A DNA stretch of 16,390 nucleotides from UBA2040 sp047637535 (GTDB lineage: Bacteria; Bacteroidota; Bacteroidia; Flavobacteriales_D; Crocinitomicaceae). Both the position numbers and the translations under genes were made by a program. Position 1 is the stretch's first letter. The number at the start of each line of letters is the position of its first letter. Positions 7,679-15,323 of the stretch are shown here, one piece after another. The stretch lies in contig JBLIKY010000032.1 of assembly GCA_047637535.1 (NCBI GenBank), positions 1 through 16,390 on the forward strand. Direction: 5' to 3'. The notes below the pieces were generated by a model. It saw only the letters and a program-made list of their open reading frames with translations. It ran no database searches and was not told where the DNA came from.

Positions 7679-10213
7679 TTATTCCTTCGACTTTGCTTTG
7701 GGTTTAGCTTTGCCCTTGCCTTTTTCGATATTTATCGTTAATTCGTCAGCGCCTTTTTTAATGTCCATTTTAATGGTATCACCTTCTTCTAACGAAGATT
7801 TGATGATTTCCTCTGCCAATGGATCTTCGATGTACTTCTGAATCGCTCTTTTTAATGGTCTAGCTCCGAATTTCTCATCGTATCCTTTGTCCACTAAGAA
7901 GTCTTTTGCCTTTTCGGTCATCTCAATTTGGTATCCTAATTCGTTGATTCTACCGTACAACTTCATCAATTCAAGATCAATGATTTTATGTATCGCTCCT
8001 CTGTCTAGAGAAGAAAACATTATCATATCGTCAACACGATTTAAGAATTCAGGAGCGAAAGCTTTTCTTAAAGCATTCTGCACCACCGATTTCACATTTT
8101 CATCCGTTTGACTTATTTGACTTTTTGTTCCAAATCCAACTCCTGTTCCAAAATCAGCCAATTGACGTGCTCCGATATTCGAAGTCATAATGATAATAGT
8201 GTTTTTGAAATCAATTTTTCGTCCAAGACCATCTGTCATGTGCCCTTCATCAAGCACTTGAAGTAAAAGATTAAACACATCTGGATGCGCTTTTTCAATT
8301 TCATCAAGAAGAATAATAGAGTATGGCTTTCTTCTAACTTTCTCAGTTAACTGTCCACCCTCTTCGTATCCAACGTAACCCGGAGGTGCTCCAACCAATC
8401 TTGAGATAGAGAATTTCTCCATGTACTCTGACATATCAATTCTTACCAATGCGTCTGAAGTATCAAACATATACTTGGCTAAAACTTTAGCAAGCTGGGT
8501 TTTCCCAACGCCTGTTGGCCCTAAGAAGAAAAACGTACCAATTGGTTTGTTTGGGTCTTTTAAACCCGCTCTGTTTCGCTGAATAGCCTTCACCACTTTC
8601 TCTACTGCTTCGTTCTGACCAATAACCTGACCTCTTAAGTCTTCGGCCATGCTAACGAGCTTACCACTTTCGGATTGTGATATTCTTGTAACTGGGATTC
8701 CACACATCATGGATACAACTTCAGCCACATTATCTTCTGTTACTGTAACGCGTTGCGACTTAGATTCTTCTTCCCATTTGGTTTTTGCTGCATCTAATTT
8801 TTCTTGCAGTTGACGCTCATTATCCCTTAATTCAGCCGCTTTTTCATATTGCTGAGATTTAATTACTTCGTTTTTCTGCTCTTTTAATTCTTCTATCTGT
8901 CCCTCAATTTCTATAACTTCTTTAGGAACATTAATGTTTGTGAGGTGAACGCGCGAACCAACTTCATCCAATGCATCAATAGCCTTATCAGGCAAATGTC
9001 GATCCGTAATGTATCGTTCCGTTAACTTAACACAAGCCTTTAACGCTTCTTCCGTATAGGTCACACTGTGATGATCTTCGTAACGGTCTTTAATGTTTTC
9101 TAATATTTGTATCGTTTCATCAATCGTTGTCGGTTCGATAATTACTTTTTGGAATCTTCTTTCTAACGCACCGTCTTTCTCAATGTGTTGACGGTATTCA
9201 TCCAATGTTGTAGCACCGATTGCTTGCAGTTCGCCCCTAGCCAACGCTGGTTTAAACATATTTGAAGCATCAAGCGAACCAGATGCCCCACCTGCACCAA
9301 TTATCGTGTGTATTTCATCAATAAACAAAATGATTTCAGAATTCTTTTCCAATTCTTGCATCACTGCTTTCATTCTTTCCTCAAACTGACCTCTGTACTT
9401 TGTTCCAGCAACCAATGAGGCTAAATCAAGAGATACAATTCTTTTGTTGAACAAAACTCGAGATACTTTTCGTTGTACAATTCTCAAGGCTAATCCTTCA
9501 GCGATTGCACTTTTACCAACACCTGGTTCACCAATCAAAATTGGATTGTTCTTTTTTCTTCTAGAGAGAATTTGAGAAACTCTTTCGATTTCTTTTTCAC
9601 GCCCAACAATTGGGTCTAATTTTCCAGCCTCAGCCATTTTCGTAAGGTCGCGCCCAAAATTATCCAAAACAGGAGTTTTCGATTTAGGGTCAGCTGATTT
9701 ACGCTGAGTTGAGAAGCCTTCGCTTTCAGAACCTTCTGGTTCATTGGGAAACTCCGCTTTAGGAGTATAAGTGTCGTCCATAATTGATTCTAATTCGTCT
9801 TTAGCGTTTTCATATATAACGCCGTATTTATTTAATATTTTACAAGCAAAGGAGTTTTCCTCTTTCAACATAGAAAGAAGTAAATGCTCAGTGCCTATCA
9901 TCTGACTTTTATAAAGCTTCGCTTCAAGATAAGTTACTTTCAACACCTTTTCTGCCTGTTTTACAAGTGGCACGTTGGTTAGTTTGGCATTTGCAACCGT
10001 GGCGGATTTATTTAAACTTTTCTCAATCTCTACTCTAATTTGTTTTAAATCGAGATTAAATTCGTGCAAAATTCGAATTGCTTTGCCGTCTCCCTCTCTG
10101 ATCATACCCAAAAGCAGATGCTCGACACCAATAAAATCGTTGCCCAAACGCAGTGCTTCTTCTCTACTGAAACTTATAACGTCTTTTACGCGTGGTGAAA
10201 ATTTTGCTTCCAT
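7679..10213 (-). CDS. clpC: ATP-dependent Clp protease ATP-binding subunit ClpC
   Basis: ClpC is a hexameric AAA+ unfoldase that feeds proteins to ClpP and acts in protein quality control. The 844 residues hold, in order, the double Clp_N domain (about 1-145), a charged linker, AAA+ domain 1 with Walker A GEPGVGKS (228-235) and Walker B ILFIDE (295-300), and a UVR-containing middle domain. In that middle domain, IEELKEQKNEVIKSQQYEKA lies at about 440-459, and this UVR motif marks ClpC rather than ClpA or ClpB. AAA+ domain 2 has Walker A GPTGVGKT (565-572) and Walker B IILLDE (633-638). A ClpP-contact loop VGF is seen at 692-694. The C-terminus is a Lys/Gly-rich tail (GKGKAKPKAKSKE). Nothing is missing. 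The gene is divergent from gyrA and ends at a clear terminator. Confidence 0.97.
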   Translation of the reverse strand: MEAKFSPRVKDVISFSREEALRLGNDFIGVEHLLLGMIREGDGKAIRILHEFNLDLKQIRVEIEKSLNKSATVANAKLTNVPLVKQAEKVLKVTYLEAKLYKSQMIGTEHLLLSMLKEENSFACKILNKYGVIYENAKDELESIMDDTYTPKAEFPNEPEGSESEGFSTQRKSADPKSKTPVLDNFGRDLTKMAEAGKLDPIVGREKEIERVSQILSRRKKNNPILIGEPGVGKSAIAEGLALRIVQRKVSRVLFNKRIVSLDLASLVAGTKYRGQFEERMKAVMQELEKNSEIILFIDEIHTIIGAGGASGSLDASNMFKPALARGELQAIGATTLDEYRQHIEKDGALERRFQKVIIEPTTIDETIQILENIKDRYEDHHSVTYTEEALKACVKLTERYITDRHLPDKAIDALDEVGSRVHLTNINVPKEVIEIEGQIEELKEQKNEVIKSQQYEKAAELRDNERQLQEKLDAAKTKWEEESKSQRVTVTEDNVAEVVSMMCGIPVTRISQSESGKLVSMAEDLRGQVIGQNEAVEKVVKAIQRNRAGLKDPNKPIGTFFFLGPTGVGKTQLAKVLAKYMFDTSDALVRIDMSEYMEKFSISRLVGAPPGYVGYEEGGQLTEKVRRKPYSIILLDEIEKAHPDVFNLLLQVLDEGHMTDGLGRKIDFKNTIIIMTSNIGARQLADFGTGVGFGTKSQISQTDENVKSVVQNALRKAFAPEFLNRVDDMIMFSSLDRGAIHKIIDLELMKLYGRINELGYQIEMTEKAKDFLVDKGYDEKFGARPLKRAIQKYIEDPLAEEIIKSSLEEGDTIKMDIKKGADELTINIEKGKGKAKPKAKSKE

Positions 10214-10261
10214 GTATTCTTTATCCTTAGTTACGAAATAAACGACAAATTCGTCTATCTA

Positions 10262-10269
10262 CAAATATA
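10262..10269 (-). promoter_or_regulatory. Probable -7 element of the clpC promoter
   Basis: Read on the minus strand the sequence is TATATTTG, an exact match to TAnnTTTG. It would place the transcript start about 42-45 nt before the clpC ATG. I found no convincing TTG at the -33 position, so the call rests on one box. Confidence 0.4.
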
Positions 10270-10307
10270 AAACCTTTAAATTGTTAATAAGTCCCCTAAA
10301 AAGCCAA

Positions 10308-10316
10308 TTTTCCACA
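10308..10316 (+). promoter_or_regulatory. DnaA-box-like 9-mer
   Basis: TTTTCCACA fits the relaxed DnaA consensus TTWTNCACA and differs from the strict box TTATCCACA at one base. It is a single copy beside an AT-rich stretch (10317-10345). A single degenerate 9-mer can arise by chance. Confidence 0.25.
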
Positions 10317-10384
10317 GATTTTTGTTTATAAATAGGATAATGACCTCGGCGTAATCTAACTTCTAAATGACTAATTTCGGAGCT

Positions 10385-10411
10385 TGCTTTAACAAAGCAC
10401 AATTACTGTGC
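10385..10411 (+). promoter_or_regulatory. Two overlapping hairpins in the gyrA leader
   Basis: TGCTTT-AAC-AAAGCA (10385-10399) and GCACA-ATTAC-TGTGC (10397-10411) are both perfect inverted repeats that share the bases GCA at 10397-10399, so only one can form fully at a time. The second ends 21 bp before the gyrA ATG. This could be a supercoiling-responsive or attenuator-like structure, or operator half-sites for a dimeric regulator. The role is inferred only. Confidence 0.35.
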
Positions 10412-10432
10412 AAATAATCAAAAAGTGACAAC

Positions 10433-12997
10433 ATGGCAGACGGAGAAAAAATCATTCAAATAAATATAGAGGACGAAATGAAATCAGCTTACATCGATTA
10501 TTCGATGTCAGTTATTGTTTCAAGAGCCCTACCAGATGTTCGCGACGGATTCAAACCTGTGCACCGTAGAGTATTATACGGAATGCAAGACCTTGGGGTT
10601 TTCTCGAATCGAGCACATAAAAAATCGGCAAGAATTGTCGGTGAGGTACTTGGTAAGTATCACCCTCACGGAGATAGTTCTGTATACGACACCATGGTGC
10701 GTATGGCACAGCACTGGTCTTTGCGTTACCCTTTGGTTGACGGTCAAGGTAACTTTGGTTCGGTTGACGGCGATAGCCCAGCTGCAATGAGATATACCGA
10801 AGCGAGACTAAGAAAGATTGCCGAGGAAATGTTGGATGATTTAGACAAAGACACTGTAAACTTCACACCCAATTTTGACGATAGTTTAAAAGAACCATCT
10901 GTTCTTCCTTCAAAGATTCCTAACTTATTAATGAATGGTGCCTCTGGAATTGCTGTAGGTATGGCAACGAACATGGCGCCTCACAACATTACTGAGGTCA
11001 TTGGTGGAATCCAGGCATACATAGACAACAGCGATATAGACATTGAAGGATTGATGGAGCACATTAAAGCACCTGATTTCCCAACTGGAGGTATCATTTA
11101 CGGATACGAAGGTGTTAGAGATGCATTTATGACTGGAAGAGGTCGTATAGTAATGCGTGCTAAAGCTGAAATAGAAGAATTCAAAGGAAGAGAACAAATC
11201 ATTGTAACAGAGATTCCTTATCAAGTCAACAAATCTGATCTGATTAAGAAAACGGCTGACATGGTCAACGCCAAAAAAATTGAAGGCATTTCGGATATAC
11301 GTGACGAGTCTGATAGAAATGGTATGCGTATCGTTTACGAATTGAAAAGAGATGCAATTCCAAATGTTGTTTTAAATAAACTATATAAGTACTCAGCACT
11401 TCAAACTTCTTTCTCCGTAAACAACATTTGTTTGGTAGATGGAAGACCAATGTTGTTGAACTTAAAAGAAATCATCAAATATTTTGTTGAGTTTAGACAC
11501 GAAGTTGTCGTACGTCGTACAACATTTGAGTTAAAGAAAGCTGAGGATAGAGCTCATATTCTTGAAGGGTTAATCATTGCTTCTGACAATATTGACGAAG
11601 TTATTGAGATCATTAAAAAATCGAAAAATCCGGATGACGCTAGAGAGCAATTAATAGTGAGATTCAGTTTATCTGACATACAATCTAGAGCGATTGTTGA
11701 CATGAGACTTCGTCATTTAACTGGACTTGAGCAAGATAAATTAAGAACTGAATACAATGAATTAATTGAAATCATTGCAGACCTTAAAGACATTCTTGAC
11801 AAGAAAGAAAGAAGAATGCAAATCATCAAGGATGAATTACAACAGGTATTAGACAAATTTGGTGACGAAAGAAGATCACGAATCGAATATTCAGCTAGCG
11901 AAATGCGAATGGAAGATTTGATCGCTGATGAAGAGGTTGTTATCACAATTTCTCATGCAGGTTACATTAAACGTACAAGTTTAACCGAATACAAGGTTCA
12001 AAACAGAGGTGGTATGGGATCTAAAGGTTCGACTACTAGAGACAAAGATTTCCTTGAACATTTATTTGTAGCCACCAATCACAATTTCCTTTTGATCTTT
12101 ACAGAAAAAGGAAGATGTTTCTGGATGAGAATATTCGAAATCCCAGAAGGAAATAAAATTGCAAAAGGAAGAGCAATTCAAAACCTAATAAACATTGAAC
12201 AAGACGATAAAGTTAAAGCGTATGTTAAAGTTCAGGATTTAACAGATGCTGACTACGTTAAAAACAACTTCATCATCATGGCCACTAAAGGTGGTGTTAT
12301 TAAGAAAACAAGTTTAGAAGCATATTCAAGGCCAAGAACAAATGGTATCAACGCAATTTCTATCCGTGAAGGAGATGAATTGTTAGAGGCTAAATTGACT
12401 AATGGTTCGAATGAAATCGTATTGGCAACTGAAAACGGTAGAGCTATTCGATTTAACGAATCTAAAGTTAGACCGATGGGAAGAAATGCATCTGGTGTAA
12501 GAGGAGTCACCTTGACATCTGACAATGACTCTGTTATCGGAATGATATGTGTGGAAGACATCTTCTCTACGATATTGGTTGTTTCTGAGAATGGTTACGG
12601 TAAGCGAACTTACTTAAACGACCCTGAGGACAAAGAGCCTGTATATAGAATTACAAACCGTGGCGGTAAAGGGGTTAAAACTTTGAACGTAACTGAGAAA
12701 ACCGGTCCGTTATTATCAATCAAAAACGTTAACGACGAAGAAGATTTGATGATTATCACCAAATCAGGAATAACGATTAGAATGCACATTGACGGAATCC
12801 GAACAATGGGAAGATCTGCTCAAGGGGTTAAATTAATTAACCTTAAGGGTAAGGCAGCGATTGCAGCGATTGCAAGAGTTCCTAGAAGTGAAGATGAGGA
12901 GGAAGAGATAATCGGAATCGATGGTGAAATCACAGGCGAAGTTGATAATGAAGAAACAAATGGCACGAATATTGAATCTTCAGATTCTGAAGAATAA
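10433..12997 (+). CDS. gyrA: DNA gyrase subunit A
   Basis: GyrA is the cutting and rejoining subunit of gyrase (A2B2), which introduces negative supercoils. The 854-residue protein carries the winged-helix domain with catalytic Tyr121 in AAMRYTEARL, followed by the tower and coiled-coil domain to about residue 490 and a six-bladed C-terminal domain. The quinolone-determining region KYHPHGDSSVYDTMVRMAQ (75-93) keeps the wild-type Ser82 and Asp86, equivalent to E. coli Ser83 and Asp87, so no resistance substitution is seen there. The GyrA box reads QNRGGMG at 523-529 instead of the E. coli QRRGGKG. A second box-like motif NRGGKG is at 742-747. The C-terminus is very acidic (819-854, many Asp and Glu). 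The box argues for gyrase rather than topoisomerase IV ParC. Confidence 0.97.
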   Translation: MADGEKIIQINIEDEMKSAYIDYSMSVIVSRALPDVRDGFKPVHRRVLYGMQDLGVFSNRAHKKSARIVGEVLGKYHPHGDSSVYDTMVRMAQHWSLRYPLVDGQGNFGSVDGDSPAAMRYTEARLRKIAEEMLDDLDKDTVNFTPNFDDSLKEPSVLPSKIPNLLMNGASGIAVGMATNMAPHNITEVIGGIQAYIDNSDIDIEGLMEHIKAPDFPTGGIIYGYEGVRDAFMTGRGRIVMRAKAEIEEFKGREQIIVTEIPYQVNKSDLIKKTADMVNAKKIEGISDIRDESDRNGMRIVYELKRDAIPNVVLNKLYKYSALQTSFSVNNICLVDGRPMLLNLKEIIKYFVEFRHEVVVRRTTFELKKAEDRAHILEGLIIASDNIDEVIEIIKKSKNPDDAREQLIVRFSLSDIQSRAIVDMRLRHLTGLEQDKLRTEYNELIEIIADLKDILDKKERRMQIIKDELQQVLDKFGDERRSRIEYSASEMRMEDLIADEEVVITISHAGYIKRTSLTEYKVQNRGGMGSKGSTTRDKDFLEHLFVATNHNFLLIFTEKGRCFWMRIFEIPEGNKIAKGRAIQNLINIEQDDKVKAYVKVQDLTDADYVKNNFIIMATKGGVIKKTSLEAYSRPRTNGINAISIREGDELLEAKLTNGSNEIVLATENGRAIRFNESKVRPMGRNASGVRGVTLTSDNDSVIGMICVEDIFSTILVVSENGYGKRTYLNDPEDKEPVYRITNRGGKGVKTLNVTEKTGPLLSIKNVNDEEDLMIITKSGITIRMHIDGIRTMGRSAQGVKLINLKGKAAIAAIARVPRSEDEEEEIIGIDGEITGEVDNEETNGTNIESSDSEE

Positions 12998-13041
12998 TCA
13001 TAATATTTACATCTTTATTAAAAATTAGAAACGAAAGAATC

Positions 13042-14226
13042 ATGAAAAATAGTTTATTACTTGCAGCAGTGGCAATTTCAACTTTTGCATTTTCTCAAAA
13101 GAAAAACGAAACTTCAGCGGCAGTTGAATACAAAAACAAATTCATTCCGGCATTGCGCTCTCAAGATTTTGAGACAGCGAAAAAGTCCATAATGAATGCC
13201 AAGGAGTTCATCGATTTAGCAGCAGCTCACCCGGACACTAAGGACGGAGAGAAAACCAATTATTACAAGGGTGAAATTTACATGGGAATGTCCATGATTG
13301 CTCAAATGACTGGAGACACTTCCATAGCTTCTGACAAAACAATGCAAGAAGGATTGGATGCCTATAAAAAGTCATATTCTATAGGTAAAAAATACCAAGG
13401 TGATATTGAGGAGTCTGTTTACAAAGCGAGAGTTATGTTTGACCAATCGGCAAACAAAATGTATAACGATGGCAACTTCAAAGCGGCAGCTGAGATGTAC
13501 AATTGGCAAGCGAAATTTGCAAACACCGTAGACCAATTGGATAGCAATGCAGTTTTTTACTCAGCTGTATGTGCTGAAAAAGCAGAGGATTATGACATGG
13601 CAGCTGCAAACTACGCTTCCCTTGCGAAGGTAGGTTTCAAAGGAGCCACAACCTATTCATTGGCATCTAATGCTTTCCGTAAAGCTGGAAAAGCAGATGA
13701 AGCGAAGGCTGTTGTTGCAGAAGGACGTAAATTATACCCTTCTGATCGCGATTTGCTTTTGGAATTGGTTAACATCAATATCGATGAAGGCAATGCAGAA
13801 GGTGCAGAAGCGGCTTTAGCAGCAGCAATTGCAACAGATCCTAACAACAAACAATTGCATTATACTATAGGTACAATTTACATTGACCTTAAGGAAAATG
13901 AAAAAGCAGAAAAAGCCTTGGAAAAAGCGTTATCCATTGACCCTGATTACATAGATGCTCAGTACCAATTGGGCGCACATCTTGTCTCTTGGGCTGGTAA
14001 CATGAAAGACGAAGCAAATCAATTGAAGTTTGGTGATGCTAAATACGACGTAATGATGGCTCAAAGTGAAGAGTTGTACAAAAAGGCATTGGTTCCTTTG
14101 GAAAAATACATCGCAACAGCACCAAATGACAAAGCTGTATTGACTATTCTTTTCCAATTGCAAAGATCTTTGGGTAACTCAGAGAAAGCATTGGAATACA
14201 AAAAGAGAGCTGACGCTGCAGAGTAA
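13042..14226 (+). CDS. Exported tetratricopeptide repeat protein
   Basis: The 394-residue protein has a signal peptide (residues 1-18, cut at AFS|Q) and an all-helical, Ala/Lys-rich body. Clear TPR-like helix pairs lie at about 201-234 (SLASNAFRKAGKADEAKAVV...YPSD), 236-268 (NEG-type pair ending ATDPNN) and 270-303 (LHYTIGTIYIDLKENEKAEK...SIDPDY). Weaker pairs appear at about 27-60, 130-160 and 345-390. TPRs are scaffolds for protein contacts, so the role is probably as a periplasmic assembly factor. No enzymatic motif is seen. It lies 44 bp after gyrA, a neighbourhood I recognise from other Flavobacteriia, and ends before a strong terminator, so gyrA and this gene probably form one transcription unit. 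Confidence 0.9.
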   Translation: MKNSLLLAAVAISTFAFSQKKNETSAAVEYKNKFIPALRSQDFETAKKSIMNAKEFIDLAAAHPDTKDGEKTNYYKGEIYMGMSMIAQMTGDTSIASDKTMQEGLDAYKKSYSIGKKYQGDIEESVYKARVMFDQSANKMYNDGNFKAAAEMYNWQAKFANTVDQLDSNAVFYSAVCAEKAEDYDMAAANYASLAKVGFKGATTYSLASNAFRKAGKADEAKAVVAEGRKLYPSDRDLLLELVNINIDEGNAEGAEAALAAAIATDPNNKQLHYTIGTIYIDLKENEKAEKALEKALSIDPDYIDAQYQLGAHLVSWAGNMKDEANQLKFGDAKYDVMMAQSEELYKKALVPLEKYIATAPNDKAVLTILFQLQRSLGNSEKALEYKKRADAAE

Positions 14227-14251
14227 TGTCTGCAATTAAATAAGATTTTAT

Positions 14252-14289
14252 AAAAGTCCCGATTTGATTTATTCGAATCGGGACTTTTT
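14252..14289. terminator. Strong intrinsic terminator after the gyrA-TPR unit (probably bidirectional)
   Basis: AAAAGTCCCGATT (14252-14264) pairs perfectly with AATCGGGACTTTT (14276-14288), giving a 13-bp stem with an 11-nt loop that can close further (G14266-C14274). It is flanked by an A-run on the left and a T-run on the right, so it can stop transcription from both sides. It also marks the boundary between the housekeeping region and the accessory genes on the minus strand. Confidence 0.92.
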
Positions 14290-14305
14290 GCGCCAATCAA
14301 GTATT

Positions 14306-14348
14306 CTCTCTAGCTAAATCTACTATGGAAGGGGAATCTCCTAGAGAG
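14306..14348. repeat. Perfect 8-bp inverted repeat with a 27-bp spacer
   Basis: CTCTCTAG at 14306-14313 is mirrored by CTAGAGAG at 14341-14348. There is no T-run after it, so it is not an intrinsic terminator. It lies exactly at the junction between the gyrA-TPR unit and the cassette-like region, where a recombination site would be expected, but nothing in the sequence proves that. Confidence 0.4.
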
Positions 14349-14409
14349 TGGGACAAGCTAATGCTAATCGTTAGTCAAGCCTGTATTTTTGTTATTATCT
14401 TCTTTTTAT

Positions 14410-14518
14410 GCTAGCGGTTTCGGGCTTGGCGAAGGTGGTAATTTTCACCACAAATATTGATGCGGACAACCAAACTTTGATTAGCGACAAATGTGTCTGT
14501 AGAGTACTGAACTGCAAC
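14410..14518 (-). repeat. Imperfect palindromic element (candidate attC-like, 3' of the broken lipoprotein gene)
   Basis: On the plus strand the left arm GCTAGCGGTTTCGGGCTTGG (14410-14429) and the right arm CCAAACTTTGATTAGC (14470-14485) pair at both ends (GCTA/TAGC and TTGG/CCAA) with unmatched bases between. The centre holds the perfect hairpin GTGGT-aattttc-ACCAC (14435-14451). Read on the minus strand it follows the last gene of the group within about 35 bp. An outer core GTTGCAGTTC lies at 14518-14509. The arm layout resembles the 15322-15452 element, though sequence similarity between them is slight. Confidence 0.45.
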
Positions 14519-14551
14519 TTTTTCCAAAACCCATTTTACCACCAGTACTTC

Positions 14552-14980
14552 TCATTTTTCGTCAACTTCAAAAGTTACTGTCCAGCCGCTCGGAAGTTTC
14601 GGAACTGTCACCCAGTTGTACGAATATCCTAGTTTTTTACAAGCACCACAACTTTTTACTGTTACTTTGTAATGGTATTTTTTTTCATTGTCGAGTTATG
14701 ATACTTCTCTAATAAATTTTAATTCGCAACCACCGTCTGCGTAAAGTCCGAGCAATGAGTTTGAATTGAAGTCAATTGCAGGCGAGTTGCAACTTGAGGG
14801 GAACAAACTCCGATATATTGAGTCGTCAGATATAATAAACTGTTCTCCGTTTGGTGCACAGTCAATTCGTATAGCACTATTTACTATCCCTTGGTTTTTA
14901 TCGTCACCCCAACATTTTGGAGATTTTGAACAAGAACTAATTAGTCCAGCAAAAATTAATATGATAAATAAAATTCTCAT
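14552..14980 (-). pseudogene. Small lipoprotein gene interrupted by an in-frame TAA
   Basis: The frame starts at 14980 and gives 94 residues up to a TAA at 14698-14696. It then stays open, in the same frame, for another 47 codons to TGA at 14554-14552. The downstream part (YHYKVTVKSCGACKKLG..., NWVTVPKLPSGWTVTFEVDEK) is protein-like and joins naturally to the upstream end (GLYADGGCELKFIREVS). The intact gene would encode about 142 residues. Residues 1-17 are a lipoprotein signal (GLISSC, Cys17), so the product would sit on the outer membrane facing the periplasm. Function is unknown. One base change in the TAA codon restores the frame, so the lesion is recent, a sequencing error, or a read-through site. 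It begins 2 bp after the upstream lipoprotein gene stops, which implies one operon. Confidence 0.75.
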
Positions 14981-14982
14981 GG

Positions 14983-15291
14983 TTACTTTATTTTAATCAC
15001 TTGTGCCCAAGCTTCAAAAGGGTGGTTTAAAAAGCAAGTTGCCAGAATGTTACCTGAACCATCGCACTCGACCATTTTCTTAAAGGTTACTTCAACGGTT
15101 TGTTTGTGAGTATAATTTTCGGTCTTTTCAAGATTGCAAACTTTATAGTCCTTACTGTCAAATCTTAAATATGTTCCTGTGCAGTCAGTAATTATTGTTG
15201 CTTCAACGTTCCTTTCCTTTTTGCAGGAAATTGTCAGGGTACAAAATATCAAAAGTGTCCCTAAGATAATTATGCTTGTTGCCTTATTCAT
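14983..15291 (-). CDS. Small lipoprotein of unknown function
   Basis: The 102-residue product starts at the ATG at 15291 (MNKATSII...) and has a lipoprotein-type signal ending LTISC with the following KK typical of Bacteroidota lipoproteins. The residue at -3 is Thr, so the lipobox is imperfect. The mature part has four cysteines (TDCTGTYLRF, YKVCNLEK, MVECDG, LATCFL), probably two disulphides, and a beta-rich pattern. Small proteins with a DCTGTYLR...VCN pattern are familiar to me from other Bacteroidota, but I know no function. The frame is open further upstream through a 15-bp tandem repeat and the end of a palindromic element, where extra in-frame starts exist (15303, 15318, TTG 15327). 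These give a less convincing leader. It is followed after 2 bp by the interrupted lipoprotein gene. Confidence 0.72.
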   Translation of the reverse strand: MNKATSIIILGTLLIFCTLTISCKKERNVEATIITDCTGTYLRFDSKDYKVCNLEKTENYTHKQTVEVTFKKMVECDGSGNILATCFLNHPFEAWAQVIKIK

Positions 15292-15323
15292 CGTCATTAG
15301 TATTATCGTCATTAGTATTATCG
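15291..15323. repeat. 15-bp tandem repeat (2.2 copies) at a gene start
   Basis: The unit TCGTCATTAGTATTA occurs at 15291-15305 and 15306-15320, followed by TCG. On the minus strand each unit is five codons (MTIIL) and brings its own in-frame ATG immediately upstream of the lipoprotein start. Copy-number change would therefore alter the number of potential starts without shifting the frame. Confidence 0.85.

Larger units (their letters stand above)
10214..10432. promoter_or_regulatory. Divergent clpC-gyrA control region
   Basis: This 219-bp non-coding stretch must hold the promoters of both genes. It contains the clpC -7 candidate at 10262-10269, a DnaA-box-like 9-mer TTTTCCACA at 10308-10316 next to an AT-rich stretch, and two overlapping hairpins at 10385-10411 just before gyrA. 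A one-mismatch -7 box, TAATTTCG, lies at 10372-10379 on the plus strand without a recognisable -33 box. No small reading frame or RNA gene is apparent. Confidence 0.6.
14290..14551. other. Gene-free stretch between the terminator and the accessory genes
   Basis: I see no credible coding frame here. It holds an 8-bp perfect inverted repeat at 14306-14348, a small CTAA-TCG-TTAG hairpin within the run GCTAATGCTAATCGTTAG, and the palindromic element at 14410-14518. No tRNA or other RNA gene was recognised. Confidence 0.6.

Noticed and set aside
10515..12561. Several open frames of 60-100 codons in other frames and on the minus strand inside gyrA.
   Set aside because: They are frame shadows of a clearly conserved gene and have low-complexity or motif-free translations.
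14552..14688. A separate 45-residue gene starting at the ATG at 14688, made continuous by slippage on the A8 run.
   Set aside because: With eight A's that ATG leads to a short dead-end frame. The downstream frame is already continuous with the upstream lipoprotein frame across the TAA, so a nonsense interruption needs only one change and no slippage.
15291..15323. CRISPR-like repeat.
   Set aside because: It is a direct 15-bp tandem duplication without spacers or cas genes.
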